Positions 13,070 to 20,179 are shown, numbered from the stretch's first letter. The stretch is 20,359 nt of DNA from a bacterium (GCA_021789395.1 JAJYJP010000007.1:1-20359), one strand, 5' to 3'. Made by a program: numbers and translations. Notes: generated by a model from the letters alone, not told the origin.

Positions 13070-13785
13070 GACTGGTTAGTTATTTTATTATGTTTGATGT
13101 CATAAATCACATCTTTCTTTTCTACTACGATCCGCCAGCCGTTTTTCTCGGCAATTTTCCGCAGATTTTCATTGGGATTGAAAGCGATCGGATTGGCTAC
13201 GATTTCCAAGACCCGCGCGTCCGATTCCGTGTCTCCCACCCCGTACGAATCTTCCAGTGTCAGATCGTTTTCCGCCAGATATTGCCGGACGACCTGGCTC
13301 TTGTCGATCGTCGGTTCGAACACCGCGCCGCCGGTATATTTTTCATTGTCCATCTCATAGATCGTTCCGAAAACCGCGTCGAGCTTCAGATATTTGTTAT
13401 ATTCCTCGACGATCTCCGAGGGTGATCCGGAAACTGCGATAATCTTATAATTTTCCCGTCGGAATTTTTCAACTAATTGACTGGTATAAACATAAGTCCG
13501 GTGCTTGTAAAAAGGTATGACGATCTGACAAGCTTTTTCCACATCGTCTTTCGTGCAGCCTTTGATATTTTCCGCGTACAGTTTTACCAACGCTTTGCGG
13601 TATTCTTCGTAAGTCCCTTTGTGATCCAGCCAATCGCTGTAGTGACGCACCAACTGGTTACGGACACTCCGGTGGAAAATTCCCATCCAGGCCAGCTCAT
13701 TGATCAGTTCGAAGGCCAGATTCTTCCGGAAAATCGTCCCATCAATGTCAAACACGGCTAGTTTGGTTTTTTTCGTATCGTTCAT
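13066..13785 (-). CDS. HAD-superfamily hydrolase, IB type (SerB-like)
   Basis: The 239-aa cytoplasmic phosphatase-like enzyme has the nucleophile motif I AVFDIDGTIF (DxDxT form, residues ~11-19), motif II VSGSP at about residue 118, and motif III/IV YGVGDTESDARVLE. A helical cap (residues ~25-90) lies between the first two. The spacing and the GDTESD motif fit the IB group, which includes phosphoserine phosphatase and lipid-phosphate phosphatases. The substrate cannot be assigned from sequence. It is followed by an overlapping 58-aa membrane protein (ATGA). A TACAAT box ends exactly 6 nt before the ATG and there is no Shine-Dalgarno, so the mRNA may be leaderless. Confidence 0.9.
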   Translation of the reverse strand: MNDTKKTKLAVFDIDGTIFRKNLAFELINELAWMGIFHRSVRNQLVRHYSDWLDHKGTYEEYRKALVKLYAENIKGCTKDDVEKACQIVIPFYKHRTYVYTSQLVEKFRRENYKIIAVSGSPSEIVEEYNKYLKLDAVFGTIYEMDNEKYTGGAVFEPTIDKSQVVRQYLAENDLTLEDSYGVGDTESDARVLEIVANPIAFNPNENLRKIAEKNGWRIVVEKKDVIYDIKHNKITNQS

Positions 13786-13791
13786 AGGGAA

Positions 13792-13797
13792 ATTGTA
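13792..13797 (-). promoter_or_regulatory. Putative -10 box for leaderless HAD-gene mRNA
   Basis: TACAAT followed by TTCCCT (6 nt) and the ATG at 13785. Same geometry as argS and smpB. The -35 is weak. Confidence 0.45.
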
Positions 13798-13806
13798 GCG
13801 CCATTT

Positions 13807-14475
13807 CTAAAATTTTAAATACTTGTCCCAGTATTCAAAAAGCTCTTTGGTCGTCACCAGATCCCGGACGCAGTAGCGCGCTACGTCCAGATATTTTTTC
13901 TGTTTGTATAATTCTCCCACCATCGAACCGTCTACGCCTTCATCTTTGGAACTTTTGATCCCGAACGCCTTGGCATAAAAATCTAAGTTGTATTTCCGCG
14001 TGGCACCGTAAAAATTCAGCTGGTCCATCAGATCGCAGTGGAGTTTGTAATCGTAGCGGTAGTTCATCAGATTCTTGGTCGGCCGGACCTTGTTGACCGC
14101 ACTGCGCAGCATCAGATAGGGCGCGTCAAATCCCCGCCCATTGAAAGTCACGACTTGGTCATAAACTTTGAGAATGTCCCAAAATTTTTCCAAAATATCT
14201 TTTTCCGTTCCGGCTTCGTAAACAATTCCGTCTTCTTCGAACTTTTCAATTCCCGCCCCCCTGTCTTGGAAAAGCGCCACGCCCTTCATCGTCTCCGGAT
14301 TGAGCATGCCGATCGTCACCACTTCCCCAGTCAGCGGATAGAGCGATAATTTTTTCTTGATGTCAGTTTTTTCTTCTTCGTTTTCCGCAAACTTCAAAAG
14401 ATATTCCTGAATTTTTTCATCGAGCGTTTCAAAATTAACGCCAATTGTCTCGATGTCTACAATAACTTTAGACAT
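13807..14475 (-). CDS. PolB-like 3'-5' exonuclease (DEDDy)
   Basis: The 222-aa protein matches the stand-alone exonucleases related to the proofreading domain of family B DNA polymerases. ExoI is VDIETIG at residues 6-12 (catalytic D and E). ExoII is VVTFNGRGFDAPYLMLR (D). ExoIII is YCVRDLVTTKELFEYW (Y and D, the DEDDy form). The insertion after ExoI (residues ~15-75) is usual for this family. It probably trims or degrades nucleic acid with two metal ions. The substrate and pathway are unknown. It lies 21 nt upstream of the HAD gene on the same strand, though the HAD gene may have its own promoter. Cytoplasmic, no signal peptide. Confidence 0.88.
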   Translation of the reverse strand: MSKVIVDIETIGVNFETLDEKIQEYLLKFAENEEEKTDIKKKLSLYPLTGEVVTIGMLNPETMKGVALFQDRGAGIEKFEEDGIVYEAGTEKDILEKFWDILKVYDQVVTFNGRGFDAPYLMLRSAVNKVRPTKNLMNYRYDYKLHCDLMDQLNFYGATRKYNLDFYAKAFGIKSSKDEGVDGSMVGELYKQKKYLDVARYCVRDLVTTKELFEYWDKYLKF

Positions 14476-14555
14476 ACAATAAGATGAGAAAATATATTAA
14501 CTATATCCGAATATCATTTATACGGTATCCGGATGCAATCAACATTGCCGCTAAC

Positions 14556-14738
14556 TTAGGCCGCTTTCCTTTCAGACGCATACAGTCCGTAAATTCCAAA
14601 AACGATTGCGATAAGGATCCATTGGGTTCCGGCCAATTTCAGAAGATCGATTTTAAAAACGAAATCAATAGCAGCCAAAACTACGGCTATGGCTGAAAGG
14701 ATCATCAAGATGTCAGATTTTGATTTTGTGCATTTCAT
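14556..14738 (-). CDS. 60-aa two-helix membrane protein
   Basis: This is a small protein of unknown function starting MKCTKSKSDILM. It has two hydrophobic helices (ILSAIAVVLAAIDFVF and TQWILIAIVFGIYGLYA) joined by the short loop KIDLLKLAG, and ends SERKAA. I choose the ATG at 14738 because GAGGTG, a good Shine-Dalgarno, lies 6 nt before it. The GTG three codons upstream overlaps that site. An extended -10 promoter (TGCTATAAT) stands about 37 nt before the start. It is one of very few genes here with a clear Shine-Dalgarno. It is on the same strand as the exonuclease gene 80 nt downstream. Confidence 0.75.
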   Translation of the reverse strand: MKCTKSKSDILMILSAIAVVLAAIDFVFKIDLLKLAGTQWILIAIVFGIYGLYASERKAA

Positions 14739-14774
14739 AGAAAACACCTCGCTTTCTATTTTACCGTTAGTTTA

Positions 14775-14783
14775 ATTATAGCA
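14775..14783 (-). promoter_or_regulatory. Extended -10 promoter of the 60-aa membrane protein
   Basis: TGCTATAAT on the minus strand with a T-rich but poor -35. Predicted +1 near 14768, leader about 30 nt, containing the GAGGTG ribosome binding site. Confidence 0.6.
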
Positions 14784-14905
14784 CGGATTCCGCTATTCTA
14801 AAAAATCATCGCTTTGCGGCACAATCCGTCTTTCTTATATACAGACAGAAAACCGACCGATAGAAATTTTAAAAATATTTCCGATAATCAACAAGAACTC
14901 CGATG

Positions 14906-14949
14906 AAAAAATTAGGACCTTAAATTATGCCGCTTTAATTTTTTCCTAA
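14906..14949 (-). terminator. Probable terminator overlapping the 3' end of the YgjP-like gene
   Basis: Minus strand: TTAGGA pairs with TCCTAA, and inside it AAATTA pairs with TAATTT, followed by TTTTTT. The hairpin starts within the last codons of the upstream gene. Confidence 0.5.
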
Positions 14950-15478
14950 GGTTTTTATGATCCGGCATAATTTTTTCCACCAAATTCCAAAATCTCGGAC
15001 TGTGATTCAGTTCTTTCAAATGGCACAGCTCGTGAATGATGACATAATCTTGCAATTCTTGCGGCAAATCCGCCAGTTTGTAATTGAAATTCAGGTTGCC
15101 TCTACGGCTGCAACTACCCCAGCAAGTCCGTTGGTTCCGGATCGCAATCCGGTTGTAAGCAAAACCGTAGCGTTCCGCCCAAAATTCCACTCTTTGAGAA
15201 ATAATCTCTTTGGCATTTTTTTTCGATGATTCATAGCGGGCGCTATCTGCTTCCATTTTCTTTTTCAGTTCGGAAAAATCCACATGTTTCAACTTTTCAA
15301 AAATCCATTCGGCTTTATCTTCTAAAAATTTATTGATGGCATACACGGGGTACCATTTCGGCGCCGATACGATGAAAGCCCCATCGGCATAAATCGCCAG
15401 TCTCATGCGACGCGTCCCTTTGCGCTTGCGCAAGGTGTACTCGAATTCTTTGCCGTTGATTTTTATTTTCCCATACAT
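14912..15478 (-). CDS. YgjP-like (SprT/M48-type) zinc metallopeptidase
   Basis: The 188-aa protein belongs to the YgjP/DUF45 family of predicted cytoplasmic zinc proteases. Diagnostic parts are the N-terminal beta segment (INGKEFEYTLRKRKGTRRMRLAIYADG, FIVSAPKW), the family signature QRTCWGSCSRRGNLNFNYKL, and the zinc-binding helix VIIHELCHLKELNHSPRFW. There HELCH gives two His ligands plus the catalytic Glu, and the third His is in NHSPRFW. The C-terminus PDHKNLRKKLKRH is usual for the family. Length is a little under the typical 220-240. The substrate is unknown. It stands alone between terminators at 14906-14949 and 15538-15560. Confidence 0.92.
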   Translation of the reverse strand: MYGKIKINGKEFEYTLRKRKGTRRMRLAIYADGAFIVSAPKWYPVYAINKFLEDKAEWIFEKLKHVDFSELKKKMEADSARYESSKKNAKEIISQRVEFWAERYGFAYNRIAIRNQRTCWGSCSRRGNLNFNYKLADLPQELQDYVIIHELCHLKELNHSPRFWNLVEKIMPDHKNLRKKLKRHNLRS

Positions 15479-15537
15479 TTTGAATGTTGTTTTTAATTAT
15501 TTCCGCCCGCTTTCATTCTACATCAACAAACAAGATA

Positions 15538-15560
15538 TAAAAAAAGCGGTTCCCCGCCTC
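15538..15560 (-). terminator. Rho-independent terminator after the rhodanese gene
   Basis: Minus strand: GCGG-GGAA-CCGC, a GNRA-capped hairpin, followed by TTTTTTTA. It lies about 45 nt beyond the rhodanese stop. Confidence 0.75.
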
Positions 15561-15563
15561 GAT

Positions 15564-15597
15564 ATTTTTGAAATTTGAAATTTATATTTTGAAATTA
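15564..15597. repeat. AAATTTCAAATTT-type repeat after the rhodanese gene
   Basis: Two adjoining GAAATTT units and a third TTGAAATTA unit lie between the rhodanese stop and its terminator hairpin. They are related to the repeats at 6543-6576 and 12405-12475. Confidence 0.6.
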
Positions 15598-15599
15598 CT

Positions 15600-15947
15600 T
15601 TAAAAGTATCCGTCGCAGCAATGCGGCGCTTTTTCCAGACAATCGCATTGGTCGAGATTCAATTCGAAAATTCCATATTGCAGATTCATCAAATCTTTGC
15701 CGGCCTGTTCCAGCGCCCGGGCGATGTAGCCGCTCCGGCTGCCGCTCCGACAGACCAAAACTACTTTTTTGTCCCAATCGATCTCAGATAGACGCATCCC
15801 GATTTCATTGAGCGGAATCAGTTTCGAACCTTTGATCTTGATCAGATCATATTCATCCGACTCGCGCACATCAACGATCTCCAGCTCACCCGGCTCGTCT
15901 CGGAGCATTTCTTTTAATTTTTTTCCGTTAATATTTTGAACCGTCAT
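15600..15947 (-). CDS. Single-domain rhodanese-like sulfurtransferase
   Basis: The 115-aa cytoplasmic protein has the rhodanese fold signatures EIVDVRESDEYDLIKIKGSKLIPLNEI and the active-site loop VCRSGSRSGYIARAL, with the persulfide-forming Cys at residue 66. NLQYGIFEL is the usual C-terminal strand. Odd: the tail adds four cysteines (C101, C103, C110, C111 in CDCLEKAPHCCDGYF) that could bind a metal or accept sulfur. It probably carries sulfane sulfur or takes part in redox handling; the partner is unknown. It lies 22 nt after the 235-aa lysozyme-like gene, same strand. A weak GATTAT box sits 6 nt before the ATG. Confidence 0.92.
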   Translation of the reverse strand: MTVQNINGKKLKEMLRDEPGELEIVDVRESDEYDLIKIKGSKLIPLNEIGMRLSEIDWDKKVVLVCRSGSRSGYIARALEQAGKDLMNLQYGIFELNLDQCDCLEKAPHCCDGYF

Positions 15948-15969
15948 GCAAAATAATCTTTAATTAAAA

Positions 15970-16677
15970 TTATGAATTTAATTTTCCAAAATAATACGCC
16001 ACCGTGCCTATCCAGCTTTGGACATCGGCGGGATTTTGTCCGGCGCACGTGTAGCCGCATTTCCACACCACCATCCGCTCAGGCGTATCAATATTTTGAT
16101 TGATCAATTTTTCAATCCGATCCCCTACCACCTGCACCGCCTGCTCCGGCGAATCAAAGCAGCTGTAACCGGATACGGTCGGATCGTATCCGCCCTTATA
16201 ACCCCAATAATTATAACAGTCTCTGCCATTTTCTTGCGGAGAATATTTTCCCCAGTCGCTTTCTTTTTTGGCGATCGATATCAGGAAAGAAGAAACTTTT
16301 TTATTTCTTTCCGCCAGATAAGGCGCCATTTTCGCCATCGGATAACTGGCCAAAATTTTCTTTATTTTATCCTGCCGTTGAGAATCAGTTTCCTCAGAAA
16401 ATAAATTTTTTTCATCGCAAAAAATTCCTTTTCCTCCGTAATGCGCAATTTCCCCCTTGCCGATCCTGTTCAGCGGATCGATGGTTTCGGGATTGATTCT
16501 GGTACCGCTCGGGATTGTTGCGGAATAAGCGGGGCTTCCTCCGGAAAAATAAAAAAATAATCCTATGCTAAGCGCGAGAATCGACGAACTGAGAATTATA
16601 TGTTTTTTGACTCTTTTTGCTCCCTTTAATCTGCTTTTCCAACGTCGCAGATATCCTAGCAAATAATCATCGTCCAT
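15970..16677 (-). CDS. Membrane-anchored lysozyme-like peptidoglycan hydrolase (short paralogue)
   Basis: The 235-aa protein has a basic cytoplasmic N-terminus, one membrane helix at about residues 26-45, and an extracytoplasmic domain. The core reads LISIAKKESDWGKYSP (candidate catalytic Glu139), DCYNYWGYKGG, SGYSCFDSPEQAVQVVGDRI and MVVWKCGYTCAG. The order E-SDWG, NYWGYKG, F-S-EAV recalls glucosaminidase-type (GH73-like) lysozyme folds, where NxFGxK and a late S-x-x-EA follow the catalytic Glu. This is inference by motif. Four Cys (DCYN, YSCF, WKCGYTC) suggest disulfides. It probably cuts or remodels cell-wall glycan. It is a paralogue of the 346-aa gene directly upstream. Confidence 0.8.
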   Translation of the reverse strand: MDDDYLLGYLRRWKSRLKGAKRVKKHIILSSSILALSIGLFFYFSGGSPAYSATIPSGTRINPETIDPLNRIGKGEIAHYGGKGIFCDEKNLFSEETDSQRQDKIKKILASYPMAKMAPYLAERNKKVSSFLISIAKKESDWGKYSPQENGRDCYNYWGYKGGYDPTVSGYSCFDSPEQAVQVVGDRIEKLINQNIDTPERMVVWKCGYTCAGQNPADVQSWIGTVAYYFGKLNS

Positions 16678-16767
16678 AAGAAGGATCGAACCGGATTTAG
16701 GTTTAAAGTCTTATCATTCTGCCGCCGGAAACAGCCTTATTCAAGCCTTTCCAGACAACATTTATCG

Positions 16768-16776
16768 ATTCTAGCA
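16768..16776 (-). promoter_or_regulatory. Candidate extended -10 promoter of the 235-aa hydrolase
   Basis: TGCTAGAAT on the minus strand, predicted +1 near 16761 and a leader of about 84 nt. It is flanked by a perfect 8-nt inverted repeat, AGACAACA...TGTTGTCT (16795-16788 and 16760-16753 on the minus strand). That repeat could be an operator or a weak hairpin. Confidence 0.4.
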
Positions 16777-16793
16777 GACTTTGTCACTGTTGT

Positions 16794-17834
16794 CTAGTTC
16801 TGATCCCCGTTTAATTTGGAAAAGTAAAAACTGACGTTTGAAATCCATTGTTGGTCATTTTTCGGGTTGTCCCAAGAGCAGCTATAGCCGCATTTCCACA
16901 CCACCATCTTTGACGGCGTATCCAGCTTATCGTCAGCAACTAAAAATTGAATTCTTTTTGCCACTGTATCAACTGCTTCTTTTGGACTGGAAAAACAAGA
17001 ATGGCCGCCAGTACCTATCCGATTATCGCCCTTGTAGCCCCAGTAATTATAACAGTCTTGGCCGTTATAAACCGGCGCGTGGACACCCCAGTCGCTTTCT
17101 TGCTTGGCAATGGCGATAATGAAAGACGCGACGGCCTTGTTTTGTTTAAAGATTTCCGGCAACATCTTTTCGATCGGATAGCCTTTGACCATCGCCGTTA
17201 CCTGTTTCTCGAAAGCGCTGTTGCTGTTGCTGCTCATCAACTTGGAAATCGTAGCCGTATCGATGCTTTTGTTGATCTCTTGCGGCGTCTCAAGATTATT
17301 GTTCGCCGGAGCTGCCGCCACCGCCGGTTGAGAATCTATTATTTTAGCGGCAACACCCTGTCCTAAGTAACGGTAAACCATCGTCATGGTGAACATCCCA
17401 AAAATGATCGCTCCGACAATGGAAAGATTCCACATCTTAGCGACCGAAACTCCCTGGATGGAACCGCGAACAAGGTCGCTCAAATAATTTTTGATGCTGG
17501 AATATCTTCTCCTTATGTTCAAGGAAATCAGATCAATTTCGCCAATGGAATATATGCGATTTTTTTCAAATTCACGGGACTGCAAACTATCGAATCTTCG
17601 GGTAATCCTAACGATCCGCTCCCCTTTCTGGATCCGGGAATATTCTTCGGGAGTATAATACAGCTTTGAATCGTCCGTAAAGAAAACGGACGTCTTTCCT
17701 GCTTTAGAAAACCAAGTTGAAGCTTTTTTATATTTAAGGATATAGCGTGACAACGGAAAATCGACAAAACGGAGTATGTTTTTTTCCTGAGACAAACCGT
17801 CCAGATATTTTTTTTGTTTTTGTTTATCACCCAT
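16794..17834 (-). CDS. Membrane-anchored lysozyme-like hydrolase with cytoplasmic N-terminal domain (long paralogue)
   Basis: The 346-aa protein has about 130 cytoplasmic residues that I do not recognise (STWFSKAGKTSVFFTDDSKLYYTPEEYSRIQKG, RIVRITRRFDSLQSREF). One membrane helix follows at ~136-155, then a linker with Ala/Asn/Pro, and a C-terminal domain closely resembling the 235-aa neighbour. That domain has IIAIAKQESDWGVHAP (candidate Glu246), DCYNYWGYKGD, GHSCFSSPKEAVDTVAKRI and MVVWKCGYSCSWDNP. The shared YP-xx-KM-P segment precedes the Glu in both. It probably remodels peptidoglycan outside the membrane, perhaps in response to a cytoplasmic signal sensed by the N-terminal part; this is speculative. 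It has an extended -10 promoter upstream. Confidence 0.8.
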   Translation of the reverse strand: MGDKQKQKKYLDGLSQEKNILRFVDFPLSRYILKYKKASTWFSKAGKTSVFFTDDSKLYYTPEEYSRIQKGERIVRITRRFDSLQSREFEKNRIYSIGEIDLISLNIRRRYSSIKNYLSDLVRGSIQGVSVAKMWNLSIVGAIIFGMFTMTMVYRYLGQGVAAKIIDSQPAVAAAPANNNLETPQEINKSIDTATISKLMSSNSNSAFEKQVTAMVKGYPIEKMLPEIFKQNKAVASFIIAIAKQESDWGVHAPVYNGQDCYNYWGYKGDNRIGTGGHSCFSSPKEAVDTVAKRIQFLVADDKLDTPSKMVVWKCGYSCSWDNPKNDQQWISNVSFYFSKLNGDQN

Positions 17835-17870
17835 TAAAGATAAGTTTCAAAAAAATTATCTTCTTTGGAA

Positions 17871-17879
17871 ATTATAGCA
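17871..17879 (-). promoter_or_regulatory. Extended -10 promoter of the 346-aa hydrolase
   Basis: TGCTATAAT on the minus strand, predicted +1 near 17864 and a leader of about 30 nt with AAGAAG as a possible weak ribosome binding site. The -35 is poor. Confidence 0.55.
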
Positions 17880-17896
17880 CACTTTACGAAACTTGC

Positions 17897-18301
17897 CTAT
17901 TTGATTCCTGCCGCCTGCTTGAAAAAATTTTCCACGTCCGGCGTTCCCACATAACATTTACCTTGCGAATAGACAAAAGGCACGCCAATCTGATCCTGGT
18001 TCAGCCCGCACTCTTGAGCTTTTTGCATCATAAGCTTAGCATTGGCCTGATTATACCAGACTTCCACAAAATCGTATTTGACTTTGGCGGCGATATTGTT
18101 ATCGGCTATGAATTTTTCCACATCCGCGCAATGCGGGCAGCCCTGGCCATAGAAGAAAATGATATTTGTCTTGATCGGAGTGGCCGCAGCCTGTTCGGCT
18201 TGTTTTTTGGACTGGGCGCTGGCTCCCCAATACCAGACTCCCGTGCCGATAACGACCAGGACGAGAATCAATATGGTAAGTTTTTTCGTTTGTTTATCCA
18301 T
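17897..18301 (-). CDS. Membrane-anchored thioredoxin-like protein (CPHC)
   Basis: The 134-aa protein has a membrane anchor at about residues 8-25, a short linker, and a small thioredoxin fold facing outward. The active site is CPHC at residues 55-58 in FFYGQGCPHCADVEKF. The fold continues with FVEVWYNQANAKLM, the cis-Pro motif VPFVYSQGKCYVG, and a final helix ENFFKQA. CPHC is the DsbA-type dipeptide, so a disulfide oxidant or reductant for exported Cys-rich proteins is likely. The envelope proteins in this window with paired cysteines are possible clients. It lies 20 nt after lgt, last gene of that operon. AATAAT ends 6 nt before the ATG, but the region is very AT-rich. Confidence 0.88.
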   Translation of the reverse strand: MDKQTKKLTILILVLVVIGTGVWYWGASAQSKKQAEQAAATPIKTNIIFFYGQGCPHCADVEKFIADNNIAAKVKYDFVEVWYNQANAKLMMQKAQECGLNQDQIGVPFVYSQGKCYVGTPDVENFFKQAAGIK

Positions 18302-18321
18302 AAAATAATTATTTAAAAAAA

Positions 18322-19170
18322 TTAAATGTTTGCTTCAATTTTACTCTTTTTTCCTCGTTTAATCAATGCCAGAACGCCGCCTGCCAAAGCCATTGACAAG
18401 CTGAGGATCTGCCCCAAGGTAAAGAAATGGAAAAGATAGCCGATCTGCGGATCCGGTTGGCGAAAAAATTCCGCCGCGAACCGCAACAGACCATAGCCGA
18501 CAAGATACAAAATCAACAGGTAGTCTTGCGCAAATTTTTTATTGCGCAAAAACCAAAGCAGGCAAAACAAAAGCAAGCCTTCCAACGTCGCTTCAAAAAG
18601 TTGGGACGGGTAGCGCAACACGAGCGGGTCGCTGGCAAAGTACATTCCGACGGGACTGGCGGTGATCCTTCCGTAAAGTTCGCCGTTCAAAAAATTCCCG
18701 ATCCGTCCAAAAAAGTATCCGGCCGGAATTGCCGGCACGATAAAGTCGGAAAATCTCCAGAAATCAATCTTATTGTTCCTAACAAAAATCCAGGAAGCCA
18801 AAATGACGCCGATGAGTCCGCCGTGATAGCTCATCCCGCGCAAACCGACAAACCTGCCCGTAGCCGGATCGAACGGATAGATGATTGCCAACGGGTCGTG
18901 GAGATAATACGGAAGATTATAAAAAAGGACATATCCCAGCCGACCGCCGACGATCACGCCTACGATGGCATAAAGAAGGAAGTCCAGAATTTTTGCCCGA
19001 GAAAAATTTGCCTCCCTTTTTTTCAGACGATACGTCAAAATAAAATAAACCGTCAGAAAAGCCGCGATGTACATCAGAGAATACCACTCAACCGAAAAAG
19101 GGCCGACACTGAAAATATCCGGACTGATCCTTTCCGGAAGATGCTGATAAAGTGTAAGAAAATTAACCAC
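18322..19170 (-). CDS. lgt: Prolipoprotein diacylglyceryl transferase
   Basis: Lgt transfers diacylglycerol from phosphatidylglycerol to the lipobox cysteine of prolipoproteins in the cytoplasmic membrane. The 282-aa multi-pass protein carries VGGRLGYVLFYN, LRGMSYHGGLIGV and the signature GYFFGRIGNFLNGELYGRITASPVGM, followed by YPSQLFEATLEG. All these are family hallmarks, with His in SYHGG and Arg/Asn/Glu in GRIGNFLNGE. Length is normal. It starts with GTG at 19170, only 2 nt after the stop of the thioredoxin-like gene, so the two are translationally coupled. Its presence shows that this organism makes lipoproteins. Confidence 0.96.
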   Translation of the reverse strand: MVNFLTLYQHLPERISPDIFSVGPFSVEWYSLMYIAAFLTVYFILTYRLKKREANFSRAKILDFLLYAIVGVIVGGRLGYVLFYNLPYYLHDPLAIIYPFDPATGRFVGLRGMSYHGGLIGVILASWIFVRNNKIDFWRFSDFIVPAIPAGYFFGRIGNFLNGELYGRITASPVGMYFASDPLVLRYPSQLFEATLEGLLLFCLLWFLRNKKFAQDYLLILYLVGYGLLRFAAEFFRQPDPQIGYLFHFFTLGQILSLSMALAGGVLALIKRGKKSKIEANI

Positions 19171-19172
19171 TC

Positions 19173-20117
19173 TTAAATATTACACCCAGAAAAAGTAAAT
19201 GCATAGGCGCGAAAATTTCCGTGTTTCGCCGCGATACTCAGAGTCCCGCCCACCGGCTCGTGGCTTTTTATCAGATTATACATGGTCGGTTCAACGACTG
19301 AAATTTCATTATTTTTAACATCCTTGCCGAAAATTTCTCTCCGCAACGGAAAACCGTTCAGAAAAATTTCTACGGCCGCGCTTTTTTCTCCCAGACCTAC
19401 CAAACTCATCACCAGATTCACTTCGGTCGCCCGAAAATTCAAAAGGAGCCGAGCGCCTTTTTCTGCCGATTCCACATATTCTTCCTGGACGGAAAATTTT
19501 CCGGAAAGCGCGATGGAATCAGTTTTCAATTTTTCCGGCGCCTTATAATTATATTCTTCAAAATAGCGATACCCGCCCGAATTATCCAGATAGCCGCGCT
19601 GGAAACCGCAATAAATCTCCGGAGTCGGACGGAAACACACTTTGCCGTGCTGATGTTCCGATTCCAACTCCGGCATCATTACTTCTCCTTTATTTTTTAA
19701 TAAATCTTGGATGACTTGCTCCGTATGTTCGTACGCGCCTTCCCCGAAATGCTCATAAACAATATTGCCGTTCTGATCGGATAAATATTTGGCCGGCCAA
19801 TAGTGATTCGCGAAATTATTCCAGTTCTTATAATCATTATCCAGCACGACCGGCCATGCGACACCCAATTCTTCCGCCGCCTTGCCTACATTATAGGAAT
19901 TTTTTTCAAAATCAAATTCCGGAGAATGGATGCCAACAATCAAAAAATTTTTATCTTTATATTTTTGCCACCATTTTTTTAAATACGGCAATGTGCGCCG
20001 ACAGTTGACGCAGGAATAAGTCCAAAAATCGATTAAGACCACCTTGCCCTTAAGATCGCTTGAGCTCAAAGGTTTTGAATTTATCCAAATATCCCCGAGA
20101 ATTGTGGGAAGTTTCAC
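19173..20117 (-). CDS. DipZ-like thioredoxin without the membrane domain
   Basis: The 314-aa protein has an N-terminal TlpA/DipZ-type thioredoxin domain: KGKVVLIDFWTYSCVNCRRTLPYLKKWW with the redox pair C36-x-x-C39, then FLIVGIHSPEF, VAWPVVLDNDY and WPAKYLSDQNGNIVYEHFGEG. Its C-terminal half (residues ~160-314) looks like the beta-rich domain found after thioredoxin in DipZ proteins (GYLDNSGGYRYFEEY, LLLNFRATEVNLVMS, and a final AYAFTFSGC). Full DipZ also has a CcdA-like membrane part, which is absent, and no signal peptide is visible, so the cell location is unclear. The start is GTG at 20117. It is the first gene of the operon with lgt and the anchored CPHC thioredoxin; CATAAT about 24 nt upstream is a possible -10. 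Confidence 0.9.
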   Translation of the reverse strand: MKLPTILGDIWINSKPLSSSDLKGKVVLIDFWTYSCVNCRRTLPYLKKWWQKYKDKNFLIVGIHSPEFDFEKNSYNVGKAAEELGVAWPVVLDNDYKNWNNFANHYWPAKYLSDQNGNIVYEHFGEGAYEHTEQVIQDLLKNKGEVMMPELESEHQHGKVCFRPTPEIYCGFQRGYLDNSGGYRYFEEYNYKAPEKLKTDSIALSGKFSVQEEYVESAEKGARLLLNFRATEVNLVMSLVGLGEKSAAVEIFLNGFPLRREIFGKDVKNNEISVVEPTMYNLIKSHEPVGGTLSIAAKHGNFRAYAFTFSGCNI

Positions 20118-20179
20118 GCGTCTGACAAATAATGATTATGCTACTATTACAGATTTTGAATAATTTTATTATTAAAACA

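Noticed and set aside
14484..14696. 70-codon open frame on the plus strand
   Set aside because: It is antisense to the 60-aa membrane protein, which has a promoter and a Shine-Dalgarno; the antisense frame has neither and an unlikely composition.
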